Assembly: GCF_014699075.1 (NCBI RefSeq)
Contig: NZ_JACXAB010000007.1
Location: 124,001 to 188,000 of the forward strand
DNA: 64,000 nt
From: Microvirga sp.
Lineage (GTDB): Bacteria; Pseudomonadota; Alphaproteobacteria; Rhizobiales; Beijerinckiaceae
Direction: 5' to 3'
Shown here: piece after piece, positions 1 to 9,198 of the stretch
Position numbering within the stretch: the first letter of the stretch is position 1
Layout of the letters: each line of letters begins with the position of its first letter
The notes under the pieces: model-generated
The model's database searches: none
Told to the model about the DNA's origin: nothing
The model's input: the letters and a program-made list of their open reading frames with translations, nothing else
Made by a program: the position numbers and the translations under genes

Positions 1-751
1 GCACGGCGTCGCCATCGGGCAGGAAGGACAGGTCGGTGACGTCAAAGCCACTGGTGAGAGCCACCTGGAAGCCTCCCTGCCTGGGTCCTGTGAGAATGAA
101 CCCGCTGCCGCCCTCGGCGATGCCGACGAGAGCCCCGCTTAAGGGAGAGCGTTGTGGCGCAACGGCGACCGCCTCCAGGCCGCCATTGCTCGGCAGGTCC
201 TGCAGGGCCTTCGGAACGGGAATTGGCACGCCCCGGATGATGCTGCCCGCGGCATTGCGCTCGAAGCGGACGACAGCATGGTTGCGCTCGGTGCCGATGA
301 AGACGGCATCGCCTGCGAGCGCGAAGCTTTCCGTGTCGTAATAGCGCGACCGCCGCATCGGCACGCCGTTGCTCAGAATCAATGGAGACAGGACCGGGCC
401 GGACAGGCCCGAGAGACGTCCGTCCGCCGTCTCGATCTGGGCTTTCATGATTTGCGCATTATCCGCAAGGGCGATGATCTCCTGCCCGTCGCCGGAGCGC
501 CACAGGCCGGAAAATCCGCCGAAGGCCGACACATCGGAGCGCAGGATGGCCCCAGAGCGGAACATCAGTGCGCCGAAGCGACTGCGATCAGGATCGGTGG
601 TCGAGAGGCGGCTGATCGGCTGCGCCTCCACGCGGATCGCCGTTGCCCCTTTGAAGGCCTGCGGGCGCTGCGCCAAGGCGACACCCGTGCAGGCAAGAGT
701 CGCAGCAGTTGCACTGCCGCCGATCAGGAAGTTGCGCCGGGTGAGCCTCAA
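1..751 (-). CDS. Esterase-like activity of phytase family protein, Tat-exported (3' end outside window)
   Basis: The minus-strand frame is open from 751 to the window edge, so the C-terminus is missing. It begins at a TTG whose last two bases share a TTGA overlap with the cobT stop, the same 4-base coupling that ATGA gives. The N-terminus reads [20 protein letters not shown]: a twin-arginine RRNFL motif followed by a hydrophobic stretch, so export by Tat is likely. The body carries short beta-propeller-like stretches ([46 protein letters not shown]) typical of the esterase-like phytase domain family. The family assignment comes from these motifs only and the substrate is unknown. Translational coupling to cobT is seen; a link to cobalamin synthesis is not implied. 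Confidence 0.72.
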   Translation of the reverse strand, partial: MRLTRRNFLIGGSATAATLACTGVALAQRPQAFKGATAIRVEAQPISRLSTTDPDRSRFGALMFRSGAILRSDVSAFGGFSGLWRSGDGQEIIALADNAQIMKAQIETADGRLSGLSGPVLSPLILSNGVPMRRSRYYDTESFALAGDAVFIGTERNHAVVRFERNAAGSIIRGVPIPVPKALQDLPSNGGLEAVAVAPQRSPLSGALVGIAEGGSGFILTGPRQGGFQVALTSGFDVTDLSFLPDGDAV

Positions 752-2649
752 GCGTGCGCTCTGCGCCGGGGAGCCGCGCCACGGGCCGGCGGACCGGCAT
801 TCTCCTCGAACAGCTCCGCGAGCTTTTCGGTCATGACGCCGCCGAGTTCCTCGGCATCGACGATGGTCACGGCGCGGCGATAGTAGCGCGTCACGTCGTG
901 GCCGATGCCGATGGCGATGAGCTCCACGGGCGAGCGGGTCTCGATCTCCTCGATGATGTAGCGCAGGTGCCGCTCGAGATAGTTGCCGGGGTTAACCGAC
1001 AGGGTCGAGTCGTCCACCGGCGCACCGTCCGAGATCACCATGAGGATGCGCCGCTGCTCGGGCCTTCCAAGCAGGCGCTTGTGCGCCCAGTCGAGGGCCT
1101 CGCCGTCGATGTTCTCCTTCAGGAGACCTTCTCGCATCATCAGGCCCAGGTTCTTGCGCGCCCGCCGCCAGGGCGCGTCCGCCGACTTGTAGATGATGTG
1201 GCGCAGGTCGTTGAGGCGGCCGGGATTGGCCGGCTTGCCGGCCTGCAGCCACGTCTCGCGGGCCTGTCCGCCCTTCCAGGCGCGGGTGGTGAAGCCGAGG
1301 ATCTCGACCTTCACGCCGCAACGCTCGAGGGTGCGCGCCAGGATGTCCGCGCAGGTGGCCGCGACCGTGATCGGACGTCCGCGCATGGAGCCGGAATTGT
1401 CCAGGAGCAGCGTCACCACCGTGTCGCGGAAGTTCGTGTCCTGCTCCTGCTTGAAGGAAAGCGGCTGGTACGGATCCATGATGATGCGCGGCAGGCGCAC
1501 GGGATCGAGGGTGCCTTCTTCCAGGTCGAACTCCCAGGACCGGTTCTGCTGCGCCATGAGGCGGCGCTGCAGGCGGTTCGCCAGACGCCCGACCACGCCC
1601 TGGAGATGGGCGAGCTGCTTGTCGAGATAAGCGCGAAGGCGCGTCAGCTCGTCCGCGTCGCAGAGATCCTCCGCATGGATCATCTCGTCGAATTTCTGGC
1701 TATAGGCCTTGTAGTCGGGCCCGCGCGCCTCGTTGGACCGCGATGGCGGGCGCCAGGACTCGCCGGCATCCTCCGAATCGGCCTCTTCGGATTCCTCGGG
1801 CATCTCGCCGGAAGGACCATCGGCCTCCTCCGTGGCGCCATCCTCCATCTCGTCGCTGGAATCCTCGCTGACCTCGGTTTCAGCGCGGTCGCCTTGGCTT
1901 TCCTGCTCGGACTCGCCTTCGCCCTGCTGCTCCTGCTGCTCGGATTCGTTCTCGTCCTCGTTCTCCTCGTCCTCGGAATCCATGGACGCCTCGTCGGCCA
2001 TGTCGAGGGAGGAGAGCAGGTCGCGGATGTTGCGGGCGAAGCTGCGCTGGTTCTCGATGTTCTTGAGCAGGCCATCCAGGTCTCGGCCCGCGCGGTCCTC
2101 GATGAAGTCGCGCCAGAGATCGACGATCTTGGCCGCCGAGGCGGGGGGCTTCTGCCCCGTCAGGCGCTCGCGCACCATGAGGGCGAGCGCATCCTCGAGC
2201 GGCGCATCGGCCCGGTCCGTGATCTCCTCGTACTTGCCGCCGCGATGGTAGCGGTCCTCCAGCATCGCCGTGATGTTGGAGGAGATGCCGGCCATGCGAC
2301 GAGAGCCGATGGATTCCACGCGCGCCTGCTCGACCGCGTCGAACACGGCCCGCGCCGCCTGACCGTCAGGAGCCAGCTTCCGGTGCAGGGTGATGTCGTG
2401 GCAGGCCAGCCGCAGCGCCATGGCGTCGGCGTTGCCGCGCAGGATCGCCACGTCCTGCGCGGTCAGCCGCCGCGGCGGCTCCGGCAGGCGGGCCTTGTCC
2501 TGGCCCATGAGAACCGGACGGTCGGATGCGAAAGCCACCTCGAGATCGGGCTTGCGGGCAATGGCCTTCATGGTGCCGGCGATGGAGCGCTTCAGCGGCT
2601 CCGCCGGCGCTTCCTTCTTCTCACCTGGCTTGCGGTTCGAGATGGACAT
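748..2649 (-). CDS. cobT: Aerobic cobaltochelatase subunit CobT
   Basis: CobT is the MIDAS-bearing subunit of the ATP-dependent CobN-CobS-CobT chelatase that inserts cobalt into hydrogenobyrinate a,c-diamide in aerobic cobalamin synthesis. The 633-residue length matches the family. An N-terminal domain is followed by a very acidic Glu/Asp/Ser-rich linker at about residues 220-298, a hallmark of CobT. A C-terminal VWA domain follows, with the metal-site motif DNSGS at 417-421. It lies downstream of cobS on the same strand, with a palindromic repeat in the 115-base gap. CobN is not in the window. The start at 2649 gives [13 protein letters not shown], the usual family beginning. Confidence 0.96.
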   Translation of the reverse strand: MSISNRKPGEKKEAPAEPLKRSIAGTMKAIARKPDLEVAFASDRPVLMGQDKARLPEPPRRLTAQDVAILRGNADAMALRLACHDITLHRKLAPDGQAARAVFDAVEQARVESIGSRRMAGISSNITAMLEDRYHRGGKYEEITDRADAPLEDALALMVRERLTGQKPPASAAKIVDLWRDFIEDRAGRDLDGLLKNIENQRSFARNIRDLLSSLDMADEASMDSEDEENEDENESEQQEQQGEGESEQESQGDRAETEVSEDSSDEMEDGATEEADGPSGEMPEESEEADSEDAGESWRPPSRSNEARGPDYKAYSQKFDEMIHAEDLCDADELTRLRAYLDKQLAHLQGVVGRLANRLQRRLMAQQNRSWEFDLEEGTLDPVRLPRIIMDPYQPLSFKQEQDTNFRDTVVTLLLDNSGSMRGRPITVAATCADILARTLERCGVKVEILGFTTRAWKGGQARETWLQAGKPANPGRLNDLRHIIYKSADAPWRRARKNLGLMMREGLLKENIDGEALDWAHKRLLGRPEQRRILMVISDGAPVDDSTLSVNPGNYLERHLRYIIEEIETRSPVELIAIGIGHDVTRYYRRAVTIVDAEELGGVMTEKLAELFEENAGPPARGAAPRRRAHA

Positions 2650-2663
2650 CGAATTCCTTCATC

Positions 2664-2762
2664 CGTCATCCCGGCCGGAGCGTAGCGGAGAGCCGGGATC
2701 GCCAAAACCAGCGAAACTCCCAAACGATCCCGGATCGCGCCCATGGCGCGTCCGGGATGACG
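2664..2762. repeat. REP-like intergenic palindrome between cobS and cobT
   Basis: The segment starts CGTCATCCCGG and ends CCGGGATGACG, giving outer inverted arms, with further inverted CCGGGATC/GATCCCGG pieces inside. Similar GTCATCCCGG- or GTCATTCCGG-bounded elements recur at about 4873, 17303, 21060, 30870 and 33033, so this is a dispersed family and not a gene-specific site. Confidence 0.7.
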
Positions 2763-2764
2763 CC

Positions 2765-3754
2765 TTAAGACAGCACCATGTTCACGGCGCTCTCCGGCAG
2801 TTCCTTGCCGAAGGAGCGCTGGTAGAACTCGGCCACCAGGGTGCGCTCGAGCTCGTCGCACTTGTTGAGGAAGGTGACGCGGAACGCGAAGCCCGTGTCG
2901 CCGAAGATCTCGGCGTTCTCGGCCCAGGTGATCACCGTGCGCGGGCTCATGACGGTCGAGAGATCGCCGTTCATGAAGGCCGAGCGGGTGAGATCGGCCA
3001 CGCGCACCATCTTGTTGACGATGTCCCGGCCGGCCGGATCCTCCTGGTAGTGCTTCGCCTTGGAGAGGACGATGTCCACTTCCTTGTCGTGCGGCAGGTA
3101 GTTCAGCGTGGTCACGATGGACCAGCGGTCCATCTGGCCCTGGTTGATCTGCTGGGTGCCGTGATACAGGCCCGACGTGTCGCCCAGGCCCACCGTGTTG
3201 GCGGTGGCAAATAGCCGGAAGGCCGGGTGGGGCCGGATCACGCGCTTCTGATCGAGGAGCGTGAGCTTGCCCGACTGCTCCAGCACGCGCTGGATCACGA
3301 ACATCACGTCGGGACGGCCGGCATCGTACTCGTCGAACACGAGGGCAACGTTGTTCTGCAGCGCCCAGGGCAGGATGCCGTCCTGGAAGGCCGTGACCTG
3401 CTTGCCCTCCTGGAGCACGATGGCGTCCTTGCCGACGAGATCGATACGGGAGACGTGGCTGTCCAGGTTCACGCGCACGCAGGGCCAGTTGAGGCGGGCG
3501 GCCACCTGCTCGATATGGGTCGACTTGCCGGTGCCGTGATAACCCGTGATCATCACGCGGCGGTTGCGGGCAAACCCCGCCAGGATGGCGAGCGTCGTAT
3601 CCCGGTCGAAGAGATAGTCGGGGTCCAGATCGGGCACATGCTGTTCGGCCTGCGAAAAGGCCGGGACTTCCAGATCCGAGTCGATGCCGAAGACCTGTCG
3701 CACGGACACCTTCATGTCAGGCATCAAGGTCGCTGTCTCGGTATGTGCCGTCAT
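2765..3754 (-). CDS. cobS: Aerobic cobaltochelatase subunit CobS
   Basis: CobS is the AAA+ ATPase that forms the hexameric motor ring with CobT and drives cobalt insertion by CobN. The protein is 329 residues, the usual size. A Walker A motif GYHGTGKS lies at 71-78 and a Walker B-like LVFDEYD near 138-144. Sensor and arginine-finger regions follow ([25 protein letters not shown]). The N-terminal [20 protein letters not shown] region is characteristic of alphaproteobacterial CobS. cobT follows on the same strand, and a J-domain gene and a BolA gene lie just upstream, a neighbourhood known in Rhizobiales. No cobalamin riboswitch was recognised in front of it. Confidence 0.96.
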   Translation of the reverse strand: MTAHTETATLMPDMKVSVRQVFGIDSDLEVPAFSQAEQHVPDLDPDYLFDRDTTLAILAGFARNRRVMITGYHGTGKSTHIEQVAARLNWPCVRVNLDSHVSRIDLVGKDAIVLQEGKQVTAFQDGILPWALQNNVALVFDEYDAGRPDVMFVIQRVLEQSGKLTLLDQKRVIRPHPAFRLFATANTVGLGDTSGLYHGTQQINQGQMDRWSIVTTLNYLPHDKEVDIVLSKAKHYQEDPAGRDIVNKMVRVADLTRSAFMNGDLSTVMSPRTVITWAENAEIFGDTGFAFRVTFLNKCDELERTLVAEFYQRSFGKELPESAVNMVLS

Positions 3755-3870
3755 AAGGGGCCTCTTGTTCGGATCGATGTCGTGAAGGTGTCATGGGCTT
3801 CTTAAACCCCATGACGGAATGGTGCAATTTCCTAATCGGCCTATCGACCCTGCCTGAAAGGATATTGTTT

Positions 3871-4500
3871 TTAGCAGAGACCGGCACTTTTGAGGGTGTC
3901 GTGCGCCTTGATGATGTCGCGCAGGCGCTCCTCGAAGGAACGGTCGCCGCCATTGGCATCCGGGTGAAAGCGCTTCACCAGGGACTTGTACTGGGCCTTG
4001 ATGGCAGGCCCGTCGGCGGTATCGTCGAGGCCGAGGATGTCCAGGGCCCGGCGCACCGCCCCCGTATAGCGCGGGCGCTTCGGCTCGGGCGAGGCCCGGC
4101 GCGCGCGGGCCTGGGTGAAGTCCTCCCCGCGCAGAACCCCGAGCGGGTCGACATATTCCCACTCGCGGGGCTCGGCCTTGGCGCCCTGCCCCTCGCCAGC
4201 GGCCGCGGAGTTCACCCCCATGGCCCAGGTCGGACGGTGGCCGATGATGGAATCCTTCTGGAAGGCCGCAACCGCCGTGTCGGACATGCCGGAGAAATAG
4301 TTGTACGACGCGTTGTACTCGCGCACGTGCTGGAGGCAGAAGCGCCAGTACTGCCCCTCCCGGTCACGTCCCTTGGGTGCGCGGTATTCGCCGGCGGCCT
4401 TGCAGGCTGGATGCTCGCAGACAGGCCCCTTGGTCTCCTGCGGCTCGTCACCGGAAGACTTGATGCGGATGCGGTCGAAAAGAGGCGAGTTGAGATCCAT
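3871..4500 (-). CDS. J-domain (DnaJ-like) molecular chaperone
   Basis: This 209-residue protein ends in a J-domain (about 145-205) with the diagnostic HPD at 179-181 (KRFHPDANGG), which in J-proteins stimulates DnaK ATPase. The DnaJ glycine-rich and classical zinc-finger regions are absent. The N-terminal half instead carries Cys28, Cys33, Cys55 and His58 in a spacing that could bind a metal (VCEHPAC ... RFCLQH); this is inference. It lies between cobS and a divergent bolA gene; the order is conserved in related genomes to my knowledge, though its client is unknown. The start at 4500 is the first ATG in the frame and lies 90 bases from bolA, so the two genes share a short divergent promoter region. 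Confidence 0.85.
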   Translation of the reverse strand: MDLNSPLFDRIRIKSSGDEPQETKGPVCEHPACKAAGEYRAPKGRDREGQYWRFCLQHVREYNASYNYFSGMSDTAVAAFQKDSIIGHRPTWAMGVNSAAAGEGQGAKAEPREWEYVDPLGVLRGEDFTQARARRASPEPKRPRYTGAVRRALDILGLDDTADGPAIKAQYKSLVKRFHPDANGGDRSFEERLRDIIKAHDTLKSAGLC

Positions 4501-4590
4501 GATTCAGCGATTATGAGTGTCTTGAGGCTTTGAGCCAAGGCCTGAGCGCTTTTGGCCGCAGACCCGTTCAAAAAGGATTGATCTATCAGC

Positions 4591-4857
4591 ATGACCCTCG
4601 CCCACTGGATCACACAGACTTTGCAGGACAGCCTGCAGCCGACCGAACTGACCGTCACGGACGAATCAGAGAAGCATCACGGCCATGCGGGATGGCGGGA
4701 GGGCGGTGAAACTCACTTCCACGTTTATATCGTGTCTGAGGCCTTCTCCGGCAAGAGCCGGGTCGAGCGTCATCGCCTGGTGAACCACACGCTGAAAGGC
4801 GCTTTCGACAGGGGTCTGCACGCCCTGGCGATTCAAGCCAAGGCGCCAGGGGAGTAG
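4591..4857 (+). CDS. BolA family protein
   Basis: An 88-residue BolA-fold protein. BolA proteins pair with monothiol glutaredoxins to bind or transfer [2Fe-2S] clusters, and some act in transcription. The family signature is clear: a helix-turn segment, then HHGHAGWREGGETHFHVYIVSEAFSGKSRVERHRLVN, with the conserved histidines that ligate the cluster in BolA-Grx complexes and the RHRLVN motif. It runs divergently from the J-domain gene. Length is normal for the family. I do not separate the BolA1 and BolA3 classes from sequence alone. Confidence 0.92.
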   Translation: MTLAHWITQTLQDSLQPTELTVTDESEKHHGHAGWREGGETHFHVYIVSEAFSGKSRVERHRLVNHTLKGAFDRGLHALAIQAKAPGE

Positions 4858-4872
4858 ACGGGACAGGTCAGT

Positions 4873-4976
4873 GTCATTCCCGGCCGGAGATGGCGAAGCC
4901 ATCGGAGGGGAAGGGAATCCACCAGCACGCTCGGCGCCATGGTTCCCCGTCCCTCGCTCCGCTCGCCGGGCATGAC
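4873..4976. repeat. REP-like intergenic palindrome
   Basis: Bounded by GTCATTCCCGG on the left and CGGGCATGAC on the right, with an internal region of weaker symmetry. It sits between the convergent bolA and thiolase genes and probably belongs to the same dispersed family as 2664-2762. No separate terminator is visible here. Confidence 0.55.
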
Positions 4977-4993
4977 AAAGCCCTGAGGCTTTG

Positions 4994-6160
4994 TCACTTG
5001 ATCCGCTCAAGCACACTCACATAATTCGCCACCGCGGCGCCGCCCATGTTGAAGATGCCGCCGAGCACCGGGTTCTTCACCTGAATGCCGCCGGCCTCCT
5101 CGCAGAGCTGCATGGCGGAGAGCGCGTGCATGGAGACGCCTGTAGCGCCAATGGGATGGCCCTTGGCCTTGAGGCCGCCGGAGGGGTTCACCGGCAGCTT
5201 GCCGTCGCGGTTGGTCCAGCCTTCCTTGACGGCGACCGCCCCCTGGCCGCGAGGGGTCAGGCCCATGGCCTCGTACTCGATGAGCTCGGCGATGGTGAAG
5301 CAGTCGTGGGTTTCGACGAATGACAGATCGGAGAGCTGGATGCCGGCCTGGGTCAGAGCCCGCCGCCACGCTTCGGTGCAGCCCTCGAACTGGACGATGT
5401 CGCGCTTCGACATGGGCAGAAAATCCTGCGCGTGGGCCGTGGCCCGGAAGGCGACGGCGCGCTTCATCCGCAGCGCCGTCTCCGTGTCGGCGAGCACCAG
5501 GGCCGCGGCGCCGTCGGAGACCAGCGAGCAGTCGGTGCGCTTCAGGGGACCAGCCACGAACGGGTTCTTGTCGCTCTCAGCCCGGCAGAAGTCGAAGCCC
5601 AGATCCTTACGCATTTGAGCATAGGGATTGTCGACGCCGTTCTTGTGGTTCTTGGCGGCGATCATCGCAAGCGCATCAGATTGGTCGCCATAACGCTGAA
5701 AGTAAGTGCCGGCGATCTTGCCGAACACGCCGGCGAAGCCGCCCGGCGTCTCGCCATCCTCCGACACATAGGAGCAGCGCAGCAGGATGTTGCCGATCTC
5801 GGGCCCCGGCGTGCGGGTCATCTGCTCGACGCCGACGACCAGCACGGTCTTTGCGCGCTTGGCCTCGATGGTTTTGATTGCCTGATGCACAGCGGCCGAA
5901 CCTGTCGCGCAGGCATTCTCCACCCGGGTCGCCGGCTTGAACCGGAACCGGTCGCTGGCCTGGAACACCAGGGAGGCTGTGAAGTCCTGAGCCGAGAAGC
6001 CGCCGTTGAAATGGCCGAGCACCACCTCGTCCACATCTTCGGCGGCAAGACCTGCATGCTCCAGCGCCTCGCTGGCGACACGGACGATCAGGCTCTCGAC
6101 GGTCTCGGCATCGAGCTTGCCGAAGGGGGTATGAGCCCAGCCGACGATGCAGGCGGTCAT
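4994..6160 (-). CDS. Thiolase (SCP2-type acetyl-CoA acetyltransferase family)
   Basis: A 388-residue thiolase-superfamily enzyme that would make or cleave a carbon-carbon bond in a beta-ketoacyl-CoA. The nucleophile region is [17 protein letters not shown]. The motif [17 protein letters not shown] and the C-terminal [15 protein letters not shown] carry the conserved His and the glycine-rich loop. The HDCF-type motif is typical of the sterol-carrier-protein-2 thiolase subgroup rather than PhaA/AtoB. I chose the ATG at 6160 because GAGGAG lies just upstream and the family begins [14 protein letters not shown]; a longer frame to 6235 lacks support. The gene is divergent from the LOG gene. The true acyl substrate cannot be read from the sequence. 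Confidence 0.88.
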   Translation of the reverse strand: MTACIVGWAHTPFGKLDAETVESLIVRVASEALEHAGLAAEDVDEVVLGHFNGGFSAQDFTASLVFQASDRFRFKPATRVENACATGSAAVHQAIKTIEAKRAKTVLVVGVEQMTRTPGPEIGNILLRCSYVSEDGETPGGFAGVFGKIAGTYFQRYGDQSDALAMIAAKNHKNGVDNPYAQMRKDLGFDFCRAESDKNPFVAGPLKRTDCSLVSDGAAALVLADTETALRMKRAVAFRATAHAQDFLPMSKRDIVQFEGCTEAWRRALTQAGIQLSDLSFVETHDCFTIAELIEYEAMGLTPRGQGAVAVKEGWTNRDGKLPVNPSGGLKAKGHPIGATGVSMHALSAMQLCEEAGGIQVKNPVLGGIFNMGGAAVANYVSVLERIK

Positions 6161-6296
6161 GGAGATCTCCTCAAGAATTGTGCTGTTGAGGCACAAAGTG
6201 GCTCTCTTTGCGTCGTTCAGCAAGGTGGATGCCATCTTGAGATTAGCGCCAAGCTGCGGTTCATCATGGCGCGAAGCGAATCATGAGAGGCAGCCC

Positions 6297-6875
6297 ATGC
6301 GCCTGTGCGTCTTCTGCGGCTCGAATGCCGGTCAGGATCCCGTCTATCTCGATACGGCACGCGCCCTCGGGGAGGCTCTGGCCGCGAGTGGAATAGGTTT
6401 GGTCTATGGCGGCGCCTCGGTAGGGCTCATGGGTGCCGTTGCCGATGCCGTTCTCGCCAAGGGCGGCACCGTCATCGGGGTGATGCCGCAGGCGCTGGTG
6501 GACAAGGAAATCGCCCACAAAGGTCTGAGCGACCTTCGGGTGGTGGGCTCCATGCACGAGCGCAAGGCCCTGATGGCGGAGCTCGCCGACGGCTTCATCG
6601 CCCTGCCCGGAGGCCTCGGCACCTTCGAGGAGCTGTTCGAGGTGTGGACCTGGGCGCAGCTCGGCTACCACCGCAAGCCCTGCGCGCTCCTGAATGCGGG
6701 CGGCTTCTACGACAAGCTCACCGACTTCCTGGACGACGTGGTGGAACGGGGCTTCGTGAAGCCGATCCACCGCGCCATGCTGATCGTGGAGAGCGAGCCC
6801 GTCGCCCTGATTGAGGCCATTCGTGCTTACGAACCGCCGAAGGTCGATAAGTGGATCAAGGCGGGCGAGCGCTAA
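6297..6875 (+). CDS. LOG-family (TIGR00730) nucleoside 5'-monophosphate phosphoribohydrolase
   Basis: A 192-residue Rossmann-fold protein starting [12 protein letters not shown]. It has the family signatures [10 protein letters not shown] and [20 protein letters not shown]; the latter contains the PGGxGTxxE catalytic/nucleotide motif shared by LONELY GUY cytokinin-activating enzymes and lysine-decarboxylase-annotated proteins. The likely reaction is release of the base from a (modified) nucleoside monophosphate; lysine decarboxylase activity is not expected. The upstream in-frame ATG at 6147 overlaps the divergent thiolase start, so I use 6297. It is convergent with the next gene, with only 7 bases between the stops. 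Confidence 0.9.
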   Translation: MRLCVFCGSNAGQDPVYLDTARALGEALAASGIGLVYGGASVGLMGAVADAVLAKGGTVIGVMPQALVDKEIAHKGLSDLRVVGSMHERKALMAELADGFIALPGGLGTFEELFEVWTWAQLGYHRKPCALLNAGGFYDKLTDFLDDVVERGFVKPIHRAMLIVESEPVALIEAIRAYEPPKVDKWIKAGER

Positions 6876-6882
6876 GTCAGTC

Positions 6883-8037
6883 TTACGCTTTGTAGGCTCC
6901 CACACCCTCGCCGAGTTTCACGTTGTTGGCCTCACGCACCTTGGCCGCTTCCTCGTCATAGAGGAAGGGCAGGAAGGCGAAGCGGCGGCCTTTCGTGACC
7001 TTGGAGACCGCATGCAGGAGTGGGCAGGAGAACACCACGGCACCGCCGGGGGGCGCCTTGTAACTGCGCGGTCCGTATTCCGGGAAGCTCACCTCGCCAC
7101 CCTCGAAATCACCGTTGAGGTTGATCGAGACCGCGAAGCGGCGATGGGCCGTGCCGCTCGTCGTGTTGTCCCGATGGGCACGGAAATGTCCTCCGTCCTC
7201 CGCGGCATAGCAGGAGACGATGTAGCGCTCCATGCGTGAGGGCTTGAAGAAATGCACCCGCTCGATCTCGGGATTGATGCGGCGGATGATGCGGTGCTGC
7301 ACCTGCCGGATCAGGTTGGGATCTTCGATCGTGTAGTCCTTGCGGCGTTTGTGGTTTGGATCGTGCGCCGCAACGGTCTTGCCGTTGACCTCGCGCATGA
7401 AGCCGGATTCCTCACCGCCATGCTGCTCGTAAAGACCGATCAGGTGGCGGCACAACTCGGGTTCGAATACGTCCGGGATGACGAGGACAGGCGCCGGCAG
7501 CTCGAAACCGGCATAGTGGCTGACCGGCGGCAGGTCGCGGAGATAGGCCATCACCTTCTCCCGGTCGCTGCCGTCCTGCTCGAAGGGGAAGATGGCGCGC
7601 ACGCGCAAGGATGGATTGAGCACCATCCAGAAGCGGCGGATCGGGACGGAACCCTGCCCCGGCTCGACATTCCGCGGCAGCGCGCCGTAGAGGCGCCCCA
7701 CCGTGCCGTCGAAATCCCAGAAATGGCGGATGCCGGGCACGATCTGCTGCGCACGGCCCTCGGACTGATCCGACGGATCGACGCTCACGCCGAACAGGGC
7801 GATCTTCTCATCGTCGAAGAGGGAGCGGTGCTCCTCCTGAAACGACGCCAGGGTTGCGCGGCCGACCTCGTCCGAGCCCATCCCGTAGAAGCACAGGACG
7901 ATGTAGCGGCCGGCCACCGTGTCGAAGCTGAAGTTCGGATTGCTGGTGGAGTTCTGTTTGAACCACGGAACCGGATCGCCCACCTGGAGAACGCGATAGG
8001 CAGGTTGCATGGGTGCAGGAGCGGCAGCGTCGGTCAT
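6883..8037 (-). CDS. Redoxin-like domain fused to 2OG-Fe(II) dioxygenase (prolyl-4-hydroxylase type)
   Basis: A 384-residue two-domain protein. Residues 14-170 have an AhpC/TSA-type thioredoxin fold (VGDPVPWF; IVLCFYGMGSDEVG; LFGVSVDP; FWDFDGTVGRLYGAL). The T-x-x-C peroxidatic site is not there: the loop reads GMGSDEVG and the only cysteine is Cys49 in the preceding strand. Residues 180-365 are a double-stranded beta-helix dioxygenase with the iron ligands His288 and Asp290 (HRD) and His342, and the basic KGRR (349-352) that should bind 2-oxoglutarate. It would therefore be an iron/2OG-dependent hydroxylase whose redoxin half is probably non-peroxidatic. A palindrome lies 18-34 bases upstream of the start. 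The substrate is unknown. Confidence 0.87.
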   Translation of the reverse strand: MTDAAAPAPMQPAYRVLQVGDPVPWFKQNSTSNPNFSFDTVAGRYIVLCFYGMGSDEVGRATLASFQEEHRSLFDDEKIALFGVSVDPSDQSEGRAQQIVPGIRHFWDFDGTVGRLYGALPRNVEPGQGSVPIRRFWMVLNPSLRVRAIFPFEQDGSDREKVMAYLRDLPPVSHYAGFELPAPVLVIPDVFEPELCRHLIGLYEQHGGEESGFMREVNGKTVAAHDPNHKRRKDYTIEDPNLIRQVQHRIIRRINPEIERVHFFKPSRMERYIVSCYAAEDGGHFRAHRDNTTSGTAHRRFAVSINLNGDFEGGEVSFPEYGPRSYKAPPGGAVVFSCPLLHAVSKVTKGRRFAFLPFLYDEEAAKVREANNVKLGEGVGAYKA

Positions 8038-8054
8038 CGGCGGTCCGAAATACA

Positions 8055-8071
8055 GTTACAATACATGTAAC
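8055..8071. promoter_or_regulatory. Candidate operator palindrome upstream of the redoxin-dioxygenase gene
   Basis: GTTACA-N5-TGTAAC on the plus strand: 6-base arms around a 5-base centre, in the 69-base gap between the dioxygenase start (8037) and the stop of the EamA gene behind it. The position suits a repressor site. The binding protein is unknown. The TTACA/TGTAA half-sites resemble those of the larger palindrome at 40793-40816. Confidence 0.45.
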
Positions 8072-8106
8072 GTTGTTCGTTATCACGCGGCTGCCGCAGC
8101 GACAAG

Positions 8107-9009
8107 CTAACGTTGGGACATGAGGAGGAGCGCAACCCCTCCGAGAATCAGCAGCATTCCGGCCAACTCACGCCGGGTGGTCGCCTGAGCCAGGAAGTGG
8201 TGGGATACGGCCTGTGCCATCAGCACCTCCACCAGGGCGAGGGTGCGCACATTGGCCGCTGTGGTGAGCGCAAAGCCGATGAACCAGAACTGGGACGCCA
8301 GCGCTCCGAGAAAGCCTGCCCCCAAGGAGGGGCGCCACGCCGCAAAACTCGCCACCAGCGCCTTGCGATCAAAGAGGCCGAGCCACACGAGAAGGACAGT
8401 GGTCTGCAGGCCGAGCCCCCAGACCAGGGTCGTGGAAGCCCGGATGAGCGGCGAGCCCTCGTCGAGCGACAGGATCGCACCGCGAAAGCCGATGGCGGCC
8501 AAAGCGAAGAAGGCTCCAGAGGCGATTCCGAAGAGGACAGGCCTGAGGCCGGACGAGGTCAGGCTCGTGCCGGGCTTCACGGACATGAGCAGCACGCCGC
8601 CCGTGGCAACCGCGATGGAGAGAGCCATGGCCGGGGTGAGCGGGTCGCCGAGGAGCACCAGACCGAAGAGCGCCACCTGCACCGGTTCGGTCTTGGTATA
8701 GGCGGTGACGACGGAAAAGGCGCGCTCCCGCATGGCCGAGAGCATGAGCGCGGTGGCAAAAATCTGGGTCAAGGCACCCATGAGCACATAAGCAAGGAAG
8801 GCCGCATTGGGCGCAGGCGGCGCTTCACCGGTGGCGAACCACATCGCCGCCAAGGCCAGGAGCGCGAAGGGGAAACCGTAGAGGAAGCGGACCTGGGTCG
8901 CTCCTACGGTTCCAATGGTCTCGGTGAGGCGGCGCTGGGTAGCGTTGCGGCCGGTTTGCGCTGCTGCGGCCAGAAGAGTGGCGGGAATCCAGAGAAGGGA
9001 TGCACTCAT
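8107..9009 (-). CDS. EamA/DMT-superfamily transporter
   Basis: A 300-residue integral membrane protein with about ten hydrophobic segments arranged as two repeats of five, the layout of the drug/metabolite (EamA) exporter superfamily. The C-terminal repeat includes ALALVEVLMAQAVSHHFLAQATTRRELAGMLLILGGVALLLMS, the usual ending. The chosen start at 9009 gives MSASLLWIPATLLAAAAQ, beginning directly with a membrane segment; a longer frame to 9081 adds a polar stretch atypical of the family. The transported compound cannot be predicted. It lies behind the redoxin-dioxygenase gene's promoter region on the same strand. Confidence 0.85.
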   Translation of the reverse strand: MSASLLWIPATLLAAAAQTGRNATQRRLTETIGTVGATQVRFLYGFPFALLALAAMWFATGEAPPAPNAAFLAYVLMGALTQIFATALMLSAMRERAFSVVTAYTKTEPVQVALFGLVLLGDPLTPAMALSIAVATGGVLLMSVKPGTSLTSSGLRPVLFGIASGAFFALAAIGFRGAILSLDEGSPLIRASTTLVWGLGLQTTVLLVWLGLFDRKALVASFAAWRPSLGAGFLGALASQFWFIGFALTTAANVRTLALVEVLMAQAVSHHFLAQATTRRELAGMLLILGGVALLLMSQR

Positions 9010-9198
9010 ATCGATCTTCAATCCGCGCGGCTCTTGCCACTCTCTTGCCATGGAATTCGTTAAGAAGGGGAGTTTAAGCAATCAACAAGCGGCCTAACCT
9101 AGCCAAGGCCAAGGTTTGGCACTACAAATAGCCCAGCTGACAGGCGGGGCTTGATCCATCCTCTCCTATCGTCGAACGAAGCCAAGGAGTCGTTCCGC

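Noticed and set aside
754..2685. A 643-codon plus-strand frame opposite cobT
   Set aside because: It mirrors cobT in high-GC codon usage, has no recognisable domain and its Leu/Val-rich runs are the complement of cobT's acidic linker.
2650..3870. Cobalamin riboswitch near cobS/cobT
   Set aside because: No B12-box-like sequence was recognised in the short gaps; the main insert is a REP-like palindrome.
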